A stretch of 64,000 nt of DNA from contig NZ_JADYVE010000001.1 in the NCBI RefSeq assembly GCF_020193655.1, positions 1,240,001-1,304,000 on the forward strand. The letters are read 5' to 3'. The position numbers and the translations under genes are program-made. Positions within the stretch are counted from its first letter, which is position 1; each line of letters opens with the position of its first letter. The DNA comes from Ensifer sp. IC3342. Its GTDB lineage: Bacteria > Pseudomonadota > Alphaproteobacteria > Rhizobiales > Rhizobiaceae. Below are positions 26,216 through 35,074 of this stretch, in pieces. Below the pieces are notes generated by a model. The model did not search any database. It was given only the letters and a program-made list of their open reading frames with translations, and had not been told where the DNA came from.

Positions 26216-26842
26216 TCAGCTGTGCGCGAAGATATCCGTCTCTTCCCACCCGAGCAGATCCAGCTTGGCGCGGGTCGGCAGGAAGGCGAAGCAGGCCTCG
26301 GCATGCTCCATGCGACCATCGCGCACGAGGCGCGCCGTCAACTTGTCGCGCAGCGCATGCAGGTGAAGCACATCCGAGGCGGCATATTCCAGCTGTGCCG
26401 GCGAGAGGATGTCCGCCGCCCAGTCCGACGACTGCTGCTGCTTGGAAATATCGATGTCGAGCAATTCCTTGAGATTGTCCTTGAGCCCGTGCCGGTCGGT
26501 GTAGGTGCGCGTCAGCCTCGAGGCGATCTTGGTGCAGAAGACGGGCATTGTCGTGACCCCGAAAGTGTGGAAGAGCACGGCGATGTCAAAGCGGCCGAAG
26601 TGGAAGATCTTCTGGCGCGCCGGATCGGCGAGCATCGCAACGAGGTTCGGCGCTTCTCTTTGCCCGGCGGCGATGCGGATCACGTCGGCGGTTCCGTCGC
26701 CCGGGGAAAGCTGCACCACGCACAACCGGTCGCGGCGGGGGATGAGGCCGAGCGTTTCCGTGTCGATGGCGATGTCGCCCGTGTAGCGGGCCGCATCGGC
26801 CGCGGAAATATCGCCTTCGTGGAACCGTATTGTATTCGCCAT
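26216..26842 (-). CDS. Ribonuclease D-like 3'-5' exonuclease
   Basis: The 208-residue protein is a stand-alone DEDDy exonuclease domain without HRDC domains. Exo I is DIAIDTETLGL (Asp27, Glu29), exo II is IFHFGRFDIAVLFHTFGV, and exo III is YAASDVLHLHALRDKL with the Tyr and Asp spaced as in the DEDDy class. It should trim structured RNA such as tRNA precursors. The ATG at 26842 gives MANTIRFHEGD; another ATG at 26860 is possible. Convergent with the YqaA-like gene. Confidence 0.9.
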   Translation of the reverse strand: MANTIRFHEGDISAADAARYTGDIAIDTETLGLIPRRDRLCVVQLSPGDGTADVIRIAAGQREAPNLVAMLADPARQKIFHFGRFDIAVLFHTFGVTTMPVFCTKIASRLTRTYTDRHGLKDNLKELLDIDISKQQQSSDWAADILSPAQLEYAASDVLHLHALRDKLTARLVRDGRMEHAEACFAFLPTRAKLDLLGWEETDIFAHS

Positions 26843-26971
26843 CGAAAATCCCCAGATCATTTAGCCAAGTGAATTGGAACACAGTTGGCCTATAGCGCAA
26901 GTTTGCCGGAGGCAATACCGCACGTTCTCCGTCCGGCCCTACCGATGCCCTTCCTGAGAAAGCCCAAGAGC

Positions 26972-27298
26972 ATGATCTCGCTTCGATCCGTCCTGGTGCC
27001 TGCCGCCACCGCCTCCCTCCTGGGAATCTCGACAGGCGCTGCGCTCGCAACGCAAAGCGCGCCGCAGTTCGCTCAAGCCTACAATGACCTTCCGGGCGTC
27101 CGCGCCGAGGACCCGCTGCGGGATCCGCCGAGGGTGGCTTGCAAGCAGGTCTTCGTCGACCGCTGGGCGCCATTCGAGTCCTCGCGCGGGCCGGGCTACG
27201 ACACGGTCTACAAGTGCAGCGAGGGCGACGGCCCGGTTTTTCGCGGAAGTCGATTGCCGCCCTCGCTCGAGCGGCAGAAGCGCGGCCTGAACTATTAG
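26972..27298 (+). CDS. Secreted hypothetical protein
   Basis: I do not recognise this family. The frame gives 108 residues from ATG 26972 (or 117 from 26945) with a signal peptide (SVLVPAATASLLGISTGAALATQ) and a mature part of about 80 residues containing two cysteines (VACKQVFVDRW and YKCSEGDG) that could form a disulfide. The end is SLERQKRGLNY. No clear ribosome-binding site decides the start. It is divergent from the RNase D-like gene. Confidence 0.6.
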   Translation: MISLRSVLVPAATASLLGISTGAALATQSAPQFAQAYNDLPGVRAEDPLRDPPRVACKQVFVDRWAPFESSRGPGYDTVYKCSEGDGPVFRGSRLPPSLERQKRGLNY

Positions 27299-27527
27299 TC
27301 CGCCGCATCCTGTTTTCGGTGGGGCAACCGATCCTCACCGACTCGCCCGATGACGCAAGCAAGCTCACGTGATGCCGGACGACCGTAAGCAATTGCTTAC
27401 CTTTTATGCAGCAAACCGAGGCAGTATTGGTCCCTCGGCTCCGCGGCTCGCCAATTAACAAGTTCTATGCAAACACCGTGCGATGCTGCAAAGATTGATG
27501 GCGAACTAAAGACGGGGACACAGATGC

Positions 27528-29495
27528 ATGCGCGGCTCTGACGAGAACAAGCATCCCGCGATCTGGACGCATTCTCTCCGATCCCTGTTTGCCCTCGTGA
27601 TGGTTGCCATGCTCATCGTGGTATCCGCCACGCTGGTCAGCCTTGATTACCACCGGTCGCGCAATGCCGCGATCGAAGATGCCGAAGCCAGCATGCGGGC
27701 CTTCGTCGGTCGCCTCGTCGACCGGCTCGGAGTCCTTTCCGGCGACACTTCGGCATTGGTCGGCCTTGTGGCATCGGTTACCAATTCCTTCCTCGTGCCT
27801 CCGCCGGAGCGCCTGAACGACAAGATCGCGTTTCTGCGCGAAGGCATCATGCGGTCTCCGCATATAGATGGGATCTATGTCGGCTATCCAGATGGCACGT
27901 TCTTCCAGGTCGTCGATCTGGCAATGCCGGCGTGGCGCATGGCGCTCGACGCGCCGCGCGGCGCGATGCTTGCGGTGCGCTCGATGGAAAAGAACACCGA
28001 AGCAAAGCTTGTCAACCGCGTCCTGTTCCTCGATGCAACCGGCATGCAGTTCGCGGAGCGCCAATCGACACCGACCGGCTTCGATCCGCAAACCCGCCCC
28101 TGGTATCAGGCGGCTGTCGACGGGAAAGCTCCCGTATCAACCGGCCCTTACGAAATGGCCACGACCGGCAAGCTGGGAATGACGATATCGCAGGCCCATC
28201 ACGGAAACGGAAAAATCGTCATCGGCGCGGACGTCGTTCTCGACACGATCACCGACTTCCTCTCGCGCGAGCGGCTTACCGACGGTTCCGTTTCATTCAT
28301 TCTCGACGCAGTCGGACGGCCGATCATCCACTCCGATCCCGCCATGATGCGGCGCATCATGGCGGCAAAACAGAAGTATGACCCTGTCGCTGCGCCGCAA
28401 AACGATCCCCTGATCGAAAGCATCCGGCTCAACCCGCCTCCCTCGGGCAAGGCAAGCTTCGTCGATGTCGGCGATCGCACGTATCTTGTCGTGGTGACGC
28501 CGCTGGCGTCGGCCTTGCTGCTTTCCGGGCATCGGGTCGTCGTCGCCGCCCCCCTCGACGAGTTGATGGCGACCGCCAACGCCGCCCTGCTCCAGGGGCT
28601 CGCGGTTTCGGGTGCCGTCGTCGTGCTCGCCGTCCTCAGCGCCCTCGTTCTCGCTCATCTGATCACGAAGTCTCTGCACCAACTGACCGCCAGCGCCAAC
28701 CGGCTGCAGGATCTGGACTTCTCCACACCGATCGACGTGCCGTCGCACGTCACGGAGATCTCGACCCTCAACGGCGCGATGAACAAGGCCCGCGACGCGA
28801 TCTTCACCTTCGCGCTGTACGTGCCCAAGGAACTGGTGCGCCGAGGCATCGAGTCCGGTCAGTTCAGCGGCCGCGCCGCCTGGCGCCAGGAAGTGACGGC
28901 GCTTTTTACCGATATCTACGATTTCACCACCATCAGCGAGCGCCACGCGCCGGAGGAAGTGGTGGCGATGCTTTCGGAATATTTCGATATTTTCAGCGAA
29001 ACGGTCCATGCGCACAACGGCACCATCATCCAGTTCCTGGGCGACTCCGTCTTCGCCATGTGGAACGCGCCAGTTGCTGACGAACGACATGCCGAACATG
29101 CCTGTCGCTGCGCGCTTGCCGTCAAGGAGAGGCTGCAGGCGTTCAACGAAAAGCAGAAGGCAAAGGGCCTTCCGGAATTCCGCACCCGCTTCGGCATTCA
29201 TACCGGCACGGCCGTCGTCGGCAGCGTCGGCGCCAAGGAGCGGCTGCAATATACGGCGATGGGCGACACGGTGAATGTCGCCTCGCGGCTTGAAGGCATG
29301 AACAAGAATTACGGGACGACGATCATGGCGAGCGGCGCGGTCGTGGCACAATGTCGGGGCGTCATCACATTCCGTCCGCTCGGTTCCGCGCAAGCCAAGG
29401 GACGGGCGACGGCCCTCGACATCTACGAGGTCCTGGCGGCGAGCCCTGTCGCCGAACTGAAAACGGATGAAACGCAACCCGGGACGGCAGCGTAG
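27528..29495 (+). CDS. Membrane-bound class III adenylate/guanylate cyclase with periplasmic sensor
   Basis: The 655-residue protein has TM1 (about 20-38), a periplasmic double-Cache-like sensor (about 45-345, including GIYVGYPDGTFFQV and FDPQTRPWYQAA, a PDC/Cache signature), TM2 (about 355-378), a HAMP segment (379-430) and a class III cyclase domain (453-635). Metal-binding aspartates are Asp462 (FTDIYDF) and Asp506 (LGDSVFAMWNAP). The FGIHTGTAVVGSVGAKERLQYTAMGDTVNVASRLEG block is typical of rhizobial cyclases. It should make cAMP in response to an extracytoplasmic ligand. Rhizobia carry many such genes; the ligand cannot be predicted. A terminator follows. Confidence 0.92.
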   Translation: MRGSDENKHPAIWTHSLRSLFALVMVAMLIVVSATLVSLDYHRSRNAAIEDAEASMRAFVGRLVDRLGVLSGDTSALVGLVASVTNSFLVPPPERLNDKIAFLREGIMRSPHIDGIYVGYPDGTFFQVVDLAMPAWRMALDAPRGAMLAVRSMEKNTEAKLVNRVLFLDATGMQFAERQSTPTGFDPQTRPWYQAAVDGKAPVSTGPYEMATTGKLGMTISQAHHGNGKIVIGADVVLDTITDFLSRERLTDGSVSFILDAVGRPIIHSDPAMMRRIMAAKQKYDPVAAPQNDPLIESIRLNPPPSGKASFVDVGDRTYLVVVTPLASALLLSGHRVVVAAPLDELMATANAALLQGLAVSGAVVVLAVLSALVLAHLITKSLHQLTASANRLQDLDFSTPIDVPSHVTEISTLNGAMNKARDAIFTFALYVPKELVRRGIESGQFSGRAAWRQEVTALFTDIYDFTTISERHAPEEVVAMLSEYFDIFSETVHAHNGTIIQFLGDSVFAMWNAPVADERHAEHACRCALAVKERLQAFNEKQKAKGLPEFRTRFGIHTGTAVVGSVGAKERLQYTAMGDTVNVASRLEGMNKNYGTTIMASGAVVAQCRGVITFRPLGSAQAKGRATALDIYEVLAASPVAELKTDETQPGTAA

Positions 29496-29523
29496 GCGTC
29501 GTCCGCAAGGCCACTCGCCAGAC

Positions 29524-29557
29524 AACAAAAAAGCCCGGCTGGCCGGGCTTTTTTTGC
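29524..29557. terminator. Bidirectional intrinsic terminator
   Basis: AAGCCCGGC (29531-29539) pairs with GCCGGGCTT (29542-29550), flanked by an A run on the left and a T run on the right, so it can end both the cyclase transcript (+) and the tRNA-Leu transcript (-). Confidence 0.9.
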
Positions 29558-29595
29558 GCTTCACGACCGCGCAAGGCAGTCTGAAATCGGAATTT

Positions 29596-29680
29596 GGTGC
29601 CCAGAAGAGGACTCGAACCTCCACGCCTCGCGGCACAGGTACCTGAAACCTGCGCGTCTACCAATTCCGCCATCTGGGCG
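29596..29680 (-). tRNA. tRNA-Leu (anticodon CAG)
   Basis: An 85-nt class II tRNA with encoded CCA. The acceptor stem is GCCCAGA/TCTGGGC, the D arm is GCGGAATTGGTAGACGC, and the anticodon arm is CAGGT-TTCAGGT-ACCTG with anticodon CAG. It has a variable arm TGCCGCGAGGCGT and a T arm GGAGG-TTCGAGT-CCTCT. It decodes CUG, a frequent codon in this GC-rich genome. Confidence 0.97.
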
Positions 29681-30015
29681 ACGGACCGGCATGTAAAAGG
29701 CCGGGGCCGAAGTGTCAACAGGCATTTTGAAGTTTTCGTGTCCGATCACGAAAAAGCACCGGGGAGTGGCGCCGCTTCGCGGTACGCGCCTTCCGTCGGT
29801 CCGGTCGGAGCATTCCAGACCCCAAAGATGGGCAAGAATTTCAGTGACATGAGTGTCGGACAGGCGCATGCTTCCTCCGACGGCTGATCGGCGCGGAAAT
29901 CCTGTGGCTGAGCACGCGTGCGCGCGACCCGACGTCATGGAATAAACCAACCAAAACAAACGTCTATCGAGCGGGGACAAACCGGAAAGCACGCCTTTCG
30001 GAAAGTGAGGAAAAA
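29681..30015. other. Intergenic region between tRNA-Leu and the Gly/Tyr-rich genes
   Basis: 335 bp without a supported gene. The last about 75 bp before 30016 are similar to the leader of the second Gly/Tyr-rich gene (before 30714), so the duplication includes upstream sequence. The tRNA promoter should lie in the first part. Confidence 0.5.
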
Positions 30016-30480
30016 ATGACGGGATTTCGGAATTTCGTTATGTGCTGCGCGCTGGCGGCCGCCTCCATGATTCCCCCTATCGCGCCCGTCCAGGCGGCCA
30101 TGCCGCGCCCGGCGCTCGACATAGCAATCAAGGCCCCCGCAGACATCCAAAACGTTACCCACCGCGGATATTATGGACGGGGCTATTATCCGCGCTGGCG
30201 GGGCGGCTACTACGGCGGCTGGCCGGGCTATCATCCCGGCTATCGCCGGGCCGGCATCAGCTTCTATTTCGGCCCGGGCGTCGGATACTATCCCGGCCCC
30301 TACTATTACGGGAACCGATACTATTACGGGACCCGCTATTACGGCCCGGGCTATTACCCCGGTTACTATCCCTACCGATATTATCGCGGCTACAATCCGT
30401 ACCGCCACTACGGCCCCGGTTACGGCCATCGGTATTACCGACCTGGCTATTATGGGGGCGTCGTGATTCGTGGCTGGTAG
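30016..30480 (+). CDS. Secreted Gly/Tyr-rich protein (paralogue of the next gene)
   Basis: The 154-residue protein has a signal peptide (MTGFRNFVMCCALAAASM...APVQA-A) and a mature part dominated by Gly, Tyr, Pro and Arg in GYYxG and RYY-type repeats (PYYYGNRYYYGTRYYGPGYY and similar). Such low-complexity proteins are usually surface or envelope structural proteins. The first nine residues, most of the repeat block and the leader resemble the next gene, but this copy ends in VVIRGW and lacks the conserved C-terminal cysteine domain. A GAGG site precedes the ATG. Confidence 0.75.
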   Translation: MTGFRNFVMCCALAAASMIPPIAPVQAAMPRPALDIAIKAPADIQNVTHRGYYGRGYYPRWRGGYYGGWPGYHPGYRRAGISFYFGPGVGYYPGPYYYGNRYYYGTRYYGPGYYPGYYPYRYYRGYNPYRHYGPGYGHRYYRPGYYGGVVIRGW

Positions 30481-30713
30481 GGCTCACTCGAACGAGGCGC
30501 GGCGGCGACTTTCGCCGGGCCTCCTTGATTTTTGAAGCTACGACTAAGCAGGCTGTCGCGTCGGGCGTCGCAGAAGCGCGCGCCCATCGCTTCCGCCGTA
30601 ATCCGGCGGTTCGACGAGCACGTTGCACTCCCGCCATCGACAAGCGATCGAAACAGACTCAATCGAACAGGGACACAACCGACAACTCAGTCCTTTCGAA
30701 AAGCGAGGAGAAA

Positions 30714-31301
30714 ATGACGGGATTTCGGAATTTCGTTGTTATCTGCGCATTGGCCGCCGCCTCCGCGATCACTCCTGTCTCGCCTGTTCAGGCCATGCCA
30801 CGGGCAACACCTAACATCCAGATAAAGGGACCGAGCGACGTTCAGACTGTACAATACTATAACGGGCCCTTCGGGCGGGCCGGCCTTTATAGCAGCTTCG
30901 GTCCCGGCTGGGGTCCGAGCTACTACTCGGCATGGAGGCCGGGCTATTATCCGGGCATCAGACGAAGTTACTATAACGGTTGGGGACCGAGCCTCTATCC
31001 GCGCCGGGGTCCCTATTATGGATCAGGCTTCGGCTTCTATTTCGGGCCCAGCTACGGCCGGTATTATCCGGGCCGCTACTATTACGGGAACCGCTATTAC
31101 TACGGAACGCGTCTTTACGGCCCTGGCTATTACAGCTACCGCTATTATCGCCCGGATTACTACAGCAATCGCTATGTGCGCGGAGGCTACAATGCCCATG
31201 TCGCCTGGTGCCTCTCGCGCTACCGCTCTTACAACCCGGCGACCAACCGGTTCCTGACCTATGGCGGCGTCTACAAGGCCTGCTATTCGCCCTATCGGTA
31301 A
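30714..31301 (+). CDS. BA14K-like secreted Gly/Tyr-rich protein
   Basis: The 195-residue protein has a signal peptide (MTGFRNFVVICALAAASAI...PVQA-M), a Gly/Tyr/Arg-rich middle (PGRYYYGNRYYYGTRLYGPG) and a C-terminal domain matching the BA14K family: VAWCLSRYRSYNPATNRFLTYGGVYKACYSPY, with two cysteines. BA14K is an immunoreactive lectin-like protein of Brucella; function in rhizobia is unknown. GAGGAG lies 4 nt before the ATG. This and the preceding gene are tandem paralogues. Confidence 0.82.
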   Translation: MTGFRNFVVICALAAASAITPVSPVQAMPRATPNIQIKGPSDVQTVQYYNGPFGRAGLYSSFGPGWGPSYYSAWRPGYYPGIRRSYYNGWGPSLYPRRGPYYGSGFGFYFGPSYGRYYPGRYYYGNRYYYGTRLYGPGYYSYRYYRPDYYSNRYVRGGYNAHVAWCLSRYRSYNPATNRFLTYGGVYKACYSPYR

Positions 31302-31438
31302 AGGCTCGGCTCGCAAGATACGGTGAAGATTTTCGCCGTATCTTCGGCCGGCAGGCGATCCATCGGCATCATTAAGACGCAGTTAACCTCGCCCACCTAT
31401 CGTTTCAGACCGGTACAATCAGATGGCGGATTGAAACG

Positions 31439-32488
31439 ATGCTGCTTCCGACACAGCAGGCAAGCGCGACCGTCTCGACCACCCTCGTGGGCTCGATCAT
31501 CGAGGACATCGAAAAGCGCCGCGCAGAGGAAGAGGAAAAGGCGAAAGCGACCAAGGAGGACAAGATCCTCAAGGCGCGGATCAAGTCGGACGAGGCGCAG
31601 AAGGCCGCCAACGACAAGATCAACAACCACTTCTTCAATCGCGCCGTGGTCGACGTCACCGAGCTCAAGCTCGAACTGACGGGCAAGCTGGGCGAACTCG
31701 TCGGCCTGGAGCGAGCGGATGGCCAATCGGCCTACGCCTATGGGCGTCAACTCGAAGAGGCTCTCTCCAGTCTTGAGCCCGAGCAGATCCGCATGATCGA
31801 GAAGACGCTCGGCCTCGATGGGCTAGACCTCTCACTCTCGGAAGTCCTGGCCGCGATCAAGAATCCCTATGGCACGGAAGCCGACAAGCTGGAGGCGGCG
31901 CTGCAAACGAAGGCGCAAGATGGCGGGCTGAACGCCATCGAAACGGCAAAGGTGCTGCAACGGCTGGAGGATGCCGCCAATCCGAAATCGCTCGAGGAAC
32001 TGAAGCTCGAACGGACGGAGAGCGATCCGACGCGCGTCGAGGATGCGGAAACCCACGCCGAGCGGGAGAAGACAATCCGAGCGCTCGAGGCGAAGGACAA
32101 GCTCGACGACGTCAAGGAACTGCATGAGGCCGTCAGGAAGCGGAACGAGGTCGCCGCCGATGTCGACGCCGGGAAGGCAGCGCGCGACGGAGAAGGCGTC
32201 GATGCGACCGAGATGTTGGCCGTTCTCGCCGCCGGCGCCGAGGTCGCGGAAACGCAGGCGCGGAACGATGACGGTGACGAAGAGCAGGTTGCCTCGGAAA
32301 GCCAAGGCGGCGAGCACGACAATGCCGGTATCACGAAGGAAGAGGCAAGCCTCATGGCAGCGCTTCATGAGGACGGCGAAAAACAGACCGACAAGCAGGC
32401 AGCCGAGGCACGCGATCTGTTCGTTCTTCACGTCGACGAAGATGGCATCTACGACTTCATCAGGCGCAAGCTGGCTGGATCACAATGA
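31439..32488 (+). CDS. Charged, mostly helical protein of unknown function
   Basis: I do not recognise this 349-residue protein. It is rich in Glu, Lys, Ala and Asp. There is no signal peptide or membrane helix. Residues 20-55 (EDIEKRRAEEEEKAKATKEDKILKAR...) and 170-235 look like coiled coil; 60-150 form a mixed helical block (NRAVVDVTELKLELTGKLGELVG, EALSSLEPEQIRMIEKTLGLDGLDLSLSEVLAAIKNPYG). The last 100 residues are acidic and end in VLHVDEDGIYDFIRRKLAG. It sits alone, upstream of a RIME1 copy. Structural or adaptor roles are possible. Confidence 0.7.
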   Translation: MLLPTQQASATVSTTLVGSIIEDIEKRRAEEEEKAKATKEDKILKARIKSDEAQKAANDKINNHFFNRAVVDVTELKLELTGKLGELVGLERADGQSAYAYGRQLEEALSSLEPEQIRMIEKTLGLDGLDLSLSEVLAAIKNPYGTEADKLEAALQTKAQDGGLNAIETAKVLQRLEDAANPKSLEELKLERTESDPTRVEDAETHAEREKTIRALEAKDKLDDVKELHEAVRKRNEVAADVDAGKAARDGEGVDATEMLAVLAAGAEVAETQARNDDGDEEQVASESQGGEHDNAGITKEEASLMAALHEDGEKQTDKQAAEARDLFVLHVDEDGIYDFIRRKLAGSQ

Positions 32489-32492
32489 TCCC

Positions 32493-32602
32493 CTACGCTG
32501 CGGCGCTGTGCGTTCATTGAGACGCGCATGGGCGATGTCGTACTTTGAATTGCTGCATGTTTTATTCTTAGATCGCCTTCGATTTAACGAACATGCAAGA
32601 AG
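32493..32602 (+). repeat. RIME1-like intergenic mosaic element, copy 3
   Basis: A degenerate first palindrome (GCGGCGCTGTGCGTTCATTG, GACGCGC) is followed by the well-kept linker TACTTTGAATTGCTGCATG and a diverged second hairpin. It starts 5 bp after one stop and ends 6 bp before the convergent stop of the next gene. Confidence 0.7.
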
Positions 32603-32607
32603 CGTGA

Positions 32608-32937
32608 TTATCGCTTCTTGACGATTCCGAGGCGGGCCATGACCTCCTTCGGAATGCCGTAGCGGCGGACTGCGTCGCGACTGTCGCGCAGGCCACATAT
32701 CTCGCGTTGAATGAGGAAGGCCCAGACCGCGTCCACCGCCTCGTCGAGAAGCCGCTCACGGACAGCCGGTCCGTCCTTGCTGCCGTCGTACCGGTTGAGC
32801 GCCGCAATCGCCCTCTCGACCTTCAGGCCATTTCGACCCAGCGCGTCGGCACGTTCCGCCATCAGCTCATATTCGAGCACGTTCACGCCGCTTCTCGTCT
32901 CGAAGCGGCTCAGCGATTGCGGGAGGCGAAATGTCAT
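32608..32937 (-). CDS. Small conserved hypothetical protein (DUF6665-like)
   Basis: The 109-residue protein begins MTFRLPQSLSRFETRSGVNVLEYELMAERADALGRNGLKVERAIAAL and continues DAVWAFLIQREICGLRDSRDAVRRYGIPKEVMARLG. The VLEYEL..ER..ALGR..G and WAFLIQRE..G.RD blocks resemble a small rhizobial family (DUF6665, from memory). It is predicted soluble and helical. A GGAG with 6-nt spacing supports the ATG at 32937. It is flanked by RIME1 copies on both sides. Function unknown. Confidence 0.75.
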   Translation of the reverse strand: MTFRLPQSLSRFETRSGVNVLEYELMAERADALGRNGLKVERAIAALNRYDGSKDGPAVRERLLDEAVDAVWAFLIQREICGLRDSRDAVRRYGIPKEVMARLGIVKKR

Positions 32938-32960
32938 CGGCAGCTCCGTGAAGGCTTCGG

Positions 32961-33058
32961 CATGATCCCCTGAATCGGAATCGATTTTAGGACAAAATCA
33001 TGCGGCAATTCAAAGTGCTACAGCGACCTTAGCACGTCCGATCGGACGGGGCGCCGTA
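32961..33058 (-). repeat. RIME1-like intergenic mosaic element, copy 4
   Basis: Reverse orientation: GAATCGGAATCGATTTTAGG, the linker CATGCGGCAATTCAAAGTGC, then the GCACGTCC/GGACGG hairpin. It starts 24 bp upstream of the DUF6665-like ATG, so it may lie within that gene's leader. Confidence 0.7.
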
Positions 33059-33172
33059 GGAGCAGGATGGACCGGGAAAGATGTTCACGCAAGTGGCCGG
33101 CAAGGTCTCCGCGCAGCAGGCGGTATGGTTAAGATTTCATAAACTTCTTTGGCTTATCCTTAGCGATCATGC

Positions 33173-33237
33173 CCTACATGTAGGAATTCAGCGTTACAGC
33201 GTCCTTTGCACGTCTGTTAGGACGCGCGGAGCTGTGA
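33173..33237 (-). repeat. Partial RIME1 next to a perfect 12-bp palindrome
   Basis: CCTACATGTAGG (33173-33184) is a perfect palindrome. It is followed by TACAGCGTCCTTTGCACGTC and AGGACGCGCGGAGCTGTGA, a single RIME1 palindrome. The rest of 33059-33404 has no supported gene. Confidence 0.55.
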
Positions 33238-33404
33238 GTGTCCGCGGCCAAGCCGTAGGTGGCCCGGCCGACCGGTCATTACGCGCATGAAGCGCTCTCC
33301 GACAGCAATCATGGAGATCCGACGCCGTTCGGGCCGTTGCGGCGAGTTTGCGCGCGGTGGTGCAAGAACAGCAGGACGTTGCTGCTAGCCAAGTGGAAAC
33401 CGGA

Positions 33405-35051
33405 ATGCTGCCCATTTTCACGATCAGAAACCCGGTCGGTCCAGGTGACGAGACCACGTCGCAGATCCGCCATGCGGTGCTTCCTTCGGGCCCGCGGGCC
33501 GAGGCGATCCAGAAAATTCTCGACGTGCTCGGCCGTCATCTGTCCGGCAAGGAGGCTCTTTCCAGGGACGCGTTGGTGCGGCTGATGGAGGATCTTGCGC
33601 GCATTCTCAAGTTTCCGCCCTTGCCGCAGGAAAGCGGTCGCGACTTCGTCAAGCGCCTGATCGGCTTTCTTGAATCGATGCCGATACCGGAGCGGCTGCT
33701 CGTGGAGCGCCAACTCGGCGGACGCAGTCTCGCGCACCGCCTCGCCGTACTGACCGCCATGCCGTCCGGCCATGGAGAAAGAACTGCAGGCGCTCATGCG
33801 GCACGTCCTCAATCTCAGGCAAAGGAAGCGATCCGAAATCTGCCGGTTCAGACAGCCGCTCCGCCTCAGTTCGCCGCGATAAAGGCGTCTGCATCAAGCG
33901 ATGTCGCGCTGCTTCAGTCGATTCTGAAGAAAACCTTCAGCGCCGACGAAGAGGGCGCCCCCCTCAAGGCGATGCTTGAGGGGCGCGACGAGATGCCGAA
34001 GGACGCCAGACGATCGGAAGCCGCGAGGACGCCGGATATGCGCCCGCAGCGGACGCACGCTTCGCCCGGTCCGGACATGGAGGCAGCGGCGCCGATTGCG
34101 CACGGCGGCAGTGAGGGCGAAGTAGCTGAGACCGATGCTGCACTCCCACGAACGCAGCCGGAAGGCGAAGTGGCCGACACCGGTGTCGACGCCACCGGGA
34201 CCGGCAACGTAGCTGGCGAAACGGAGGGCTTCGACGCCTCTGCGTCCGATCCGGCCCTCCCCGCCGGGCCGGAAAACTCCGAACCGGCGGCAAGCGACAC
34301 GGAGACGGCCTTGCTCGAACGCGGACCCACTGAAGCGGCTGGAGACGACGGGCTCGATGCGGATGGCACCTATGGCCGCCCGGCGCCCGGTCCGGAAGGC
34401 GACGGACACGGCACGCAACCTGCTGGTCCGCGCGGACGAGAGCCCGGCGGTCAGGCCGCGCGTTTTTCTGCAGAGGCCGCAAAAGCGATTGTCCATGAGG
34501 GCCTCGTCCTTCCCGAAATTTTAAACGAAAGCGGCGCGCTGGCGGAACCGAGGGACGGTGAGATTGGACAGCGGCTGGTGGCGACGCCATCCGAGAGCGA
34601 AGCAGCGGAGCATTCGCCGTTGACGCGCCCCAGAAACGAGACGACCGGGGCTGTTCCGATGAGCGACCCGCGATCCGCCGACGAACAGGAGAAGACGGCC
34701 GCGCTGCGCTCGGCTGTTCAAGCGAAGGCATCGAACCCCGGCGACGATCCGACGATGCAGCAGATGATCACCCGTCTCGTCGAAAACGGGCTTCCCCGCG
34801 AGGCGATACCGTTCGCCCTCGTCCCCTATCCCCCGGCCAAGGCCGACGCCGAAGACGAAAGCGGGAAGACCGACCGGCAGGAACGGCCGGGAGACGAAGA
34901 AAACGATTCTGGTGCAGACGCAGAGGCCGACGAAGGCGATCGCGAAACGCACGCAAGGGAATCCTCCGGTGGTGGAGCAGCAGAAAAGAGAGACGAGCCC
35001 GGCGCCATCGATGCCTATGATCTCTACAGAAAGCTCGGCGGTCTTGGCTGA
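33405..35051 (+). CDS. Large, mostly disordered hypothetical protein
   Basis: I do not recognise this family. From ATG 33405 the protein has 548 residues (a TTG at 33348 would add 19). An ordered N-terminal part of about 110 residues contains TSQIRHAVLPSGPRAEAIQKILDVLGRHLSGKEALSRDALVRLMEDLARIL and a SMPIPERLLVERQLGGRSLAHRLAVL block. Then about 300 residues rich in Ala, Glu, Gly, Pro, Asp and Ser look disordered. A short helical block follows (AVQAKASNPGDDPTMQQMITRLVENGLPREAIPFALVPYPPAK), then an acidic tail ending IDAYDLYRKLGGLG. The layout resembles secreted or scaffold proteins such as hook-length regulators, but there is no flagellar gene nearby. No signal peptide. Confidence 0.65.
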   Translation: MLPIFTIRNPVGPGDETTSQIRHAVLPSGPRAEAIQKILDVLGRHLSGKEALSRDALVRLMEDLARILKFPPLPQESGRDFVKRLIGFLESMPIPERLLVERQLGGRSLAHRLAVLTAMPSGHGERTAGAHAARPQSQAKEAIRNLPVQTAAPPQFAAIKASASSDVALLQSILKKTFSADEEGAPLKAMLEGRDEMPKDARRSEAARTPDMRPQRTHASPGPDMEAAAPIAHGGSEGEVAETDAALPRTQPEGEVADTGVDATGTGNVAGETEGFDASASDPALPAGPENSEPAASDTETALLERGPTEAAGDDGLDADGTYGRPAPGPEGDGHGTQPAGPRGREPGGQAARFSAEAAKAIVHEGLVLPEILNESGALAEPRDGEIGQRLVATPSESEAAEHSPLTRPRNETTGAVPMSDPRSADEQEKTAALRSAVQAKASNPGDDPTMQQMITRLVENGLPREAIPFALVPYPPAKADAEDESGKTDRQERPGDEENDSGADAEADEGDRETHARESSGGGAAEKRDEPGAIDAYDLYRKLGGLG

Positions 35052-35074
35052 CCTCTCCATTCCTTTCCCGCTCA

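Noticed and set aside
29596..29680. tRNA-Leu as an integration site for a mobile element
   Set aside because: No integrase, no partial tRNA copy and no shift in composition were seen on either side.
33405..35051. Flagellar hook-length control protein (FliK-like)
   Set aside because: The disordered layout is similar, but I see no FliK C-terminal core and there are no flagellar genes in the window.
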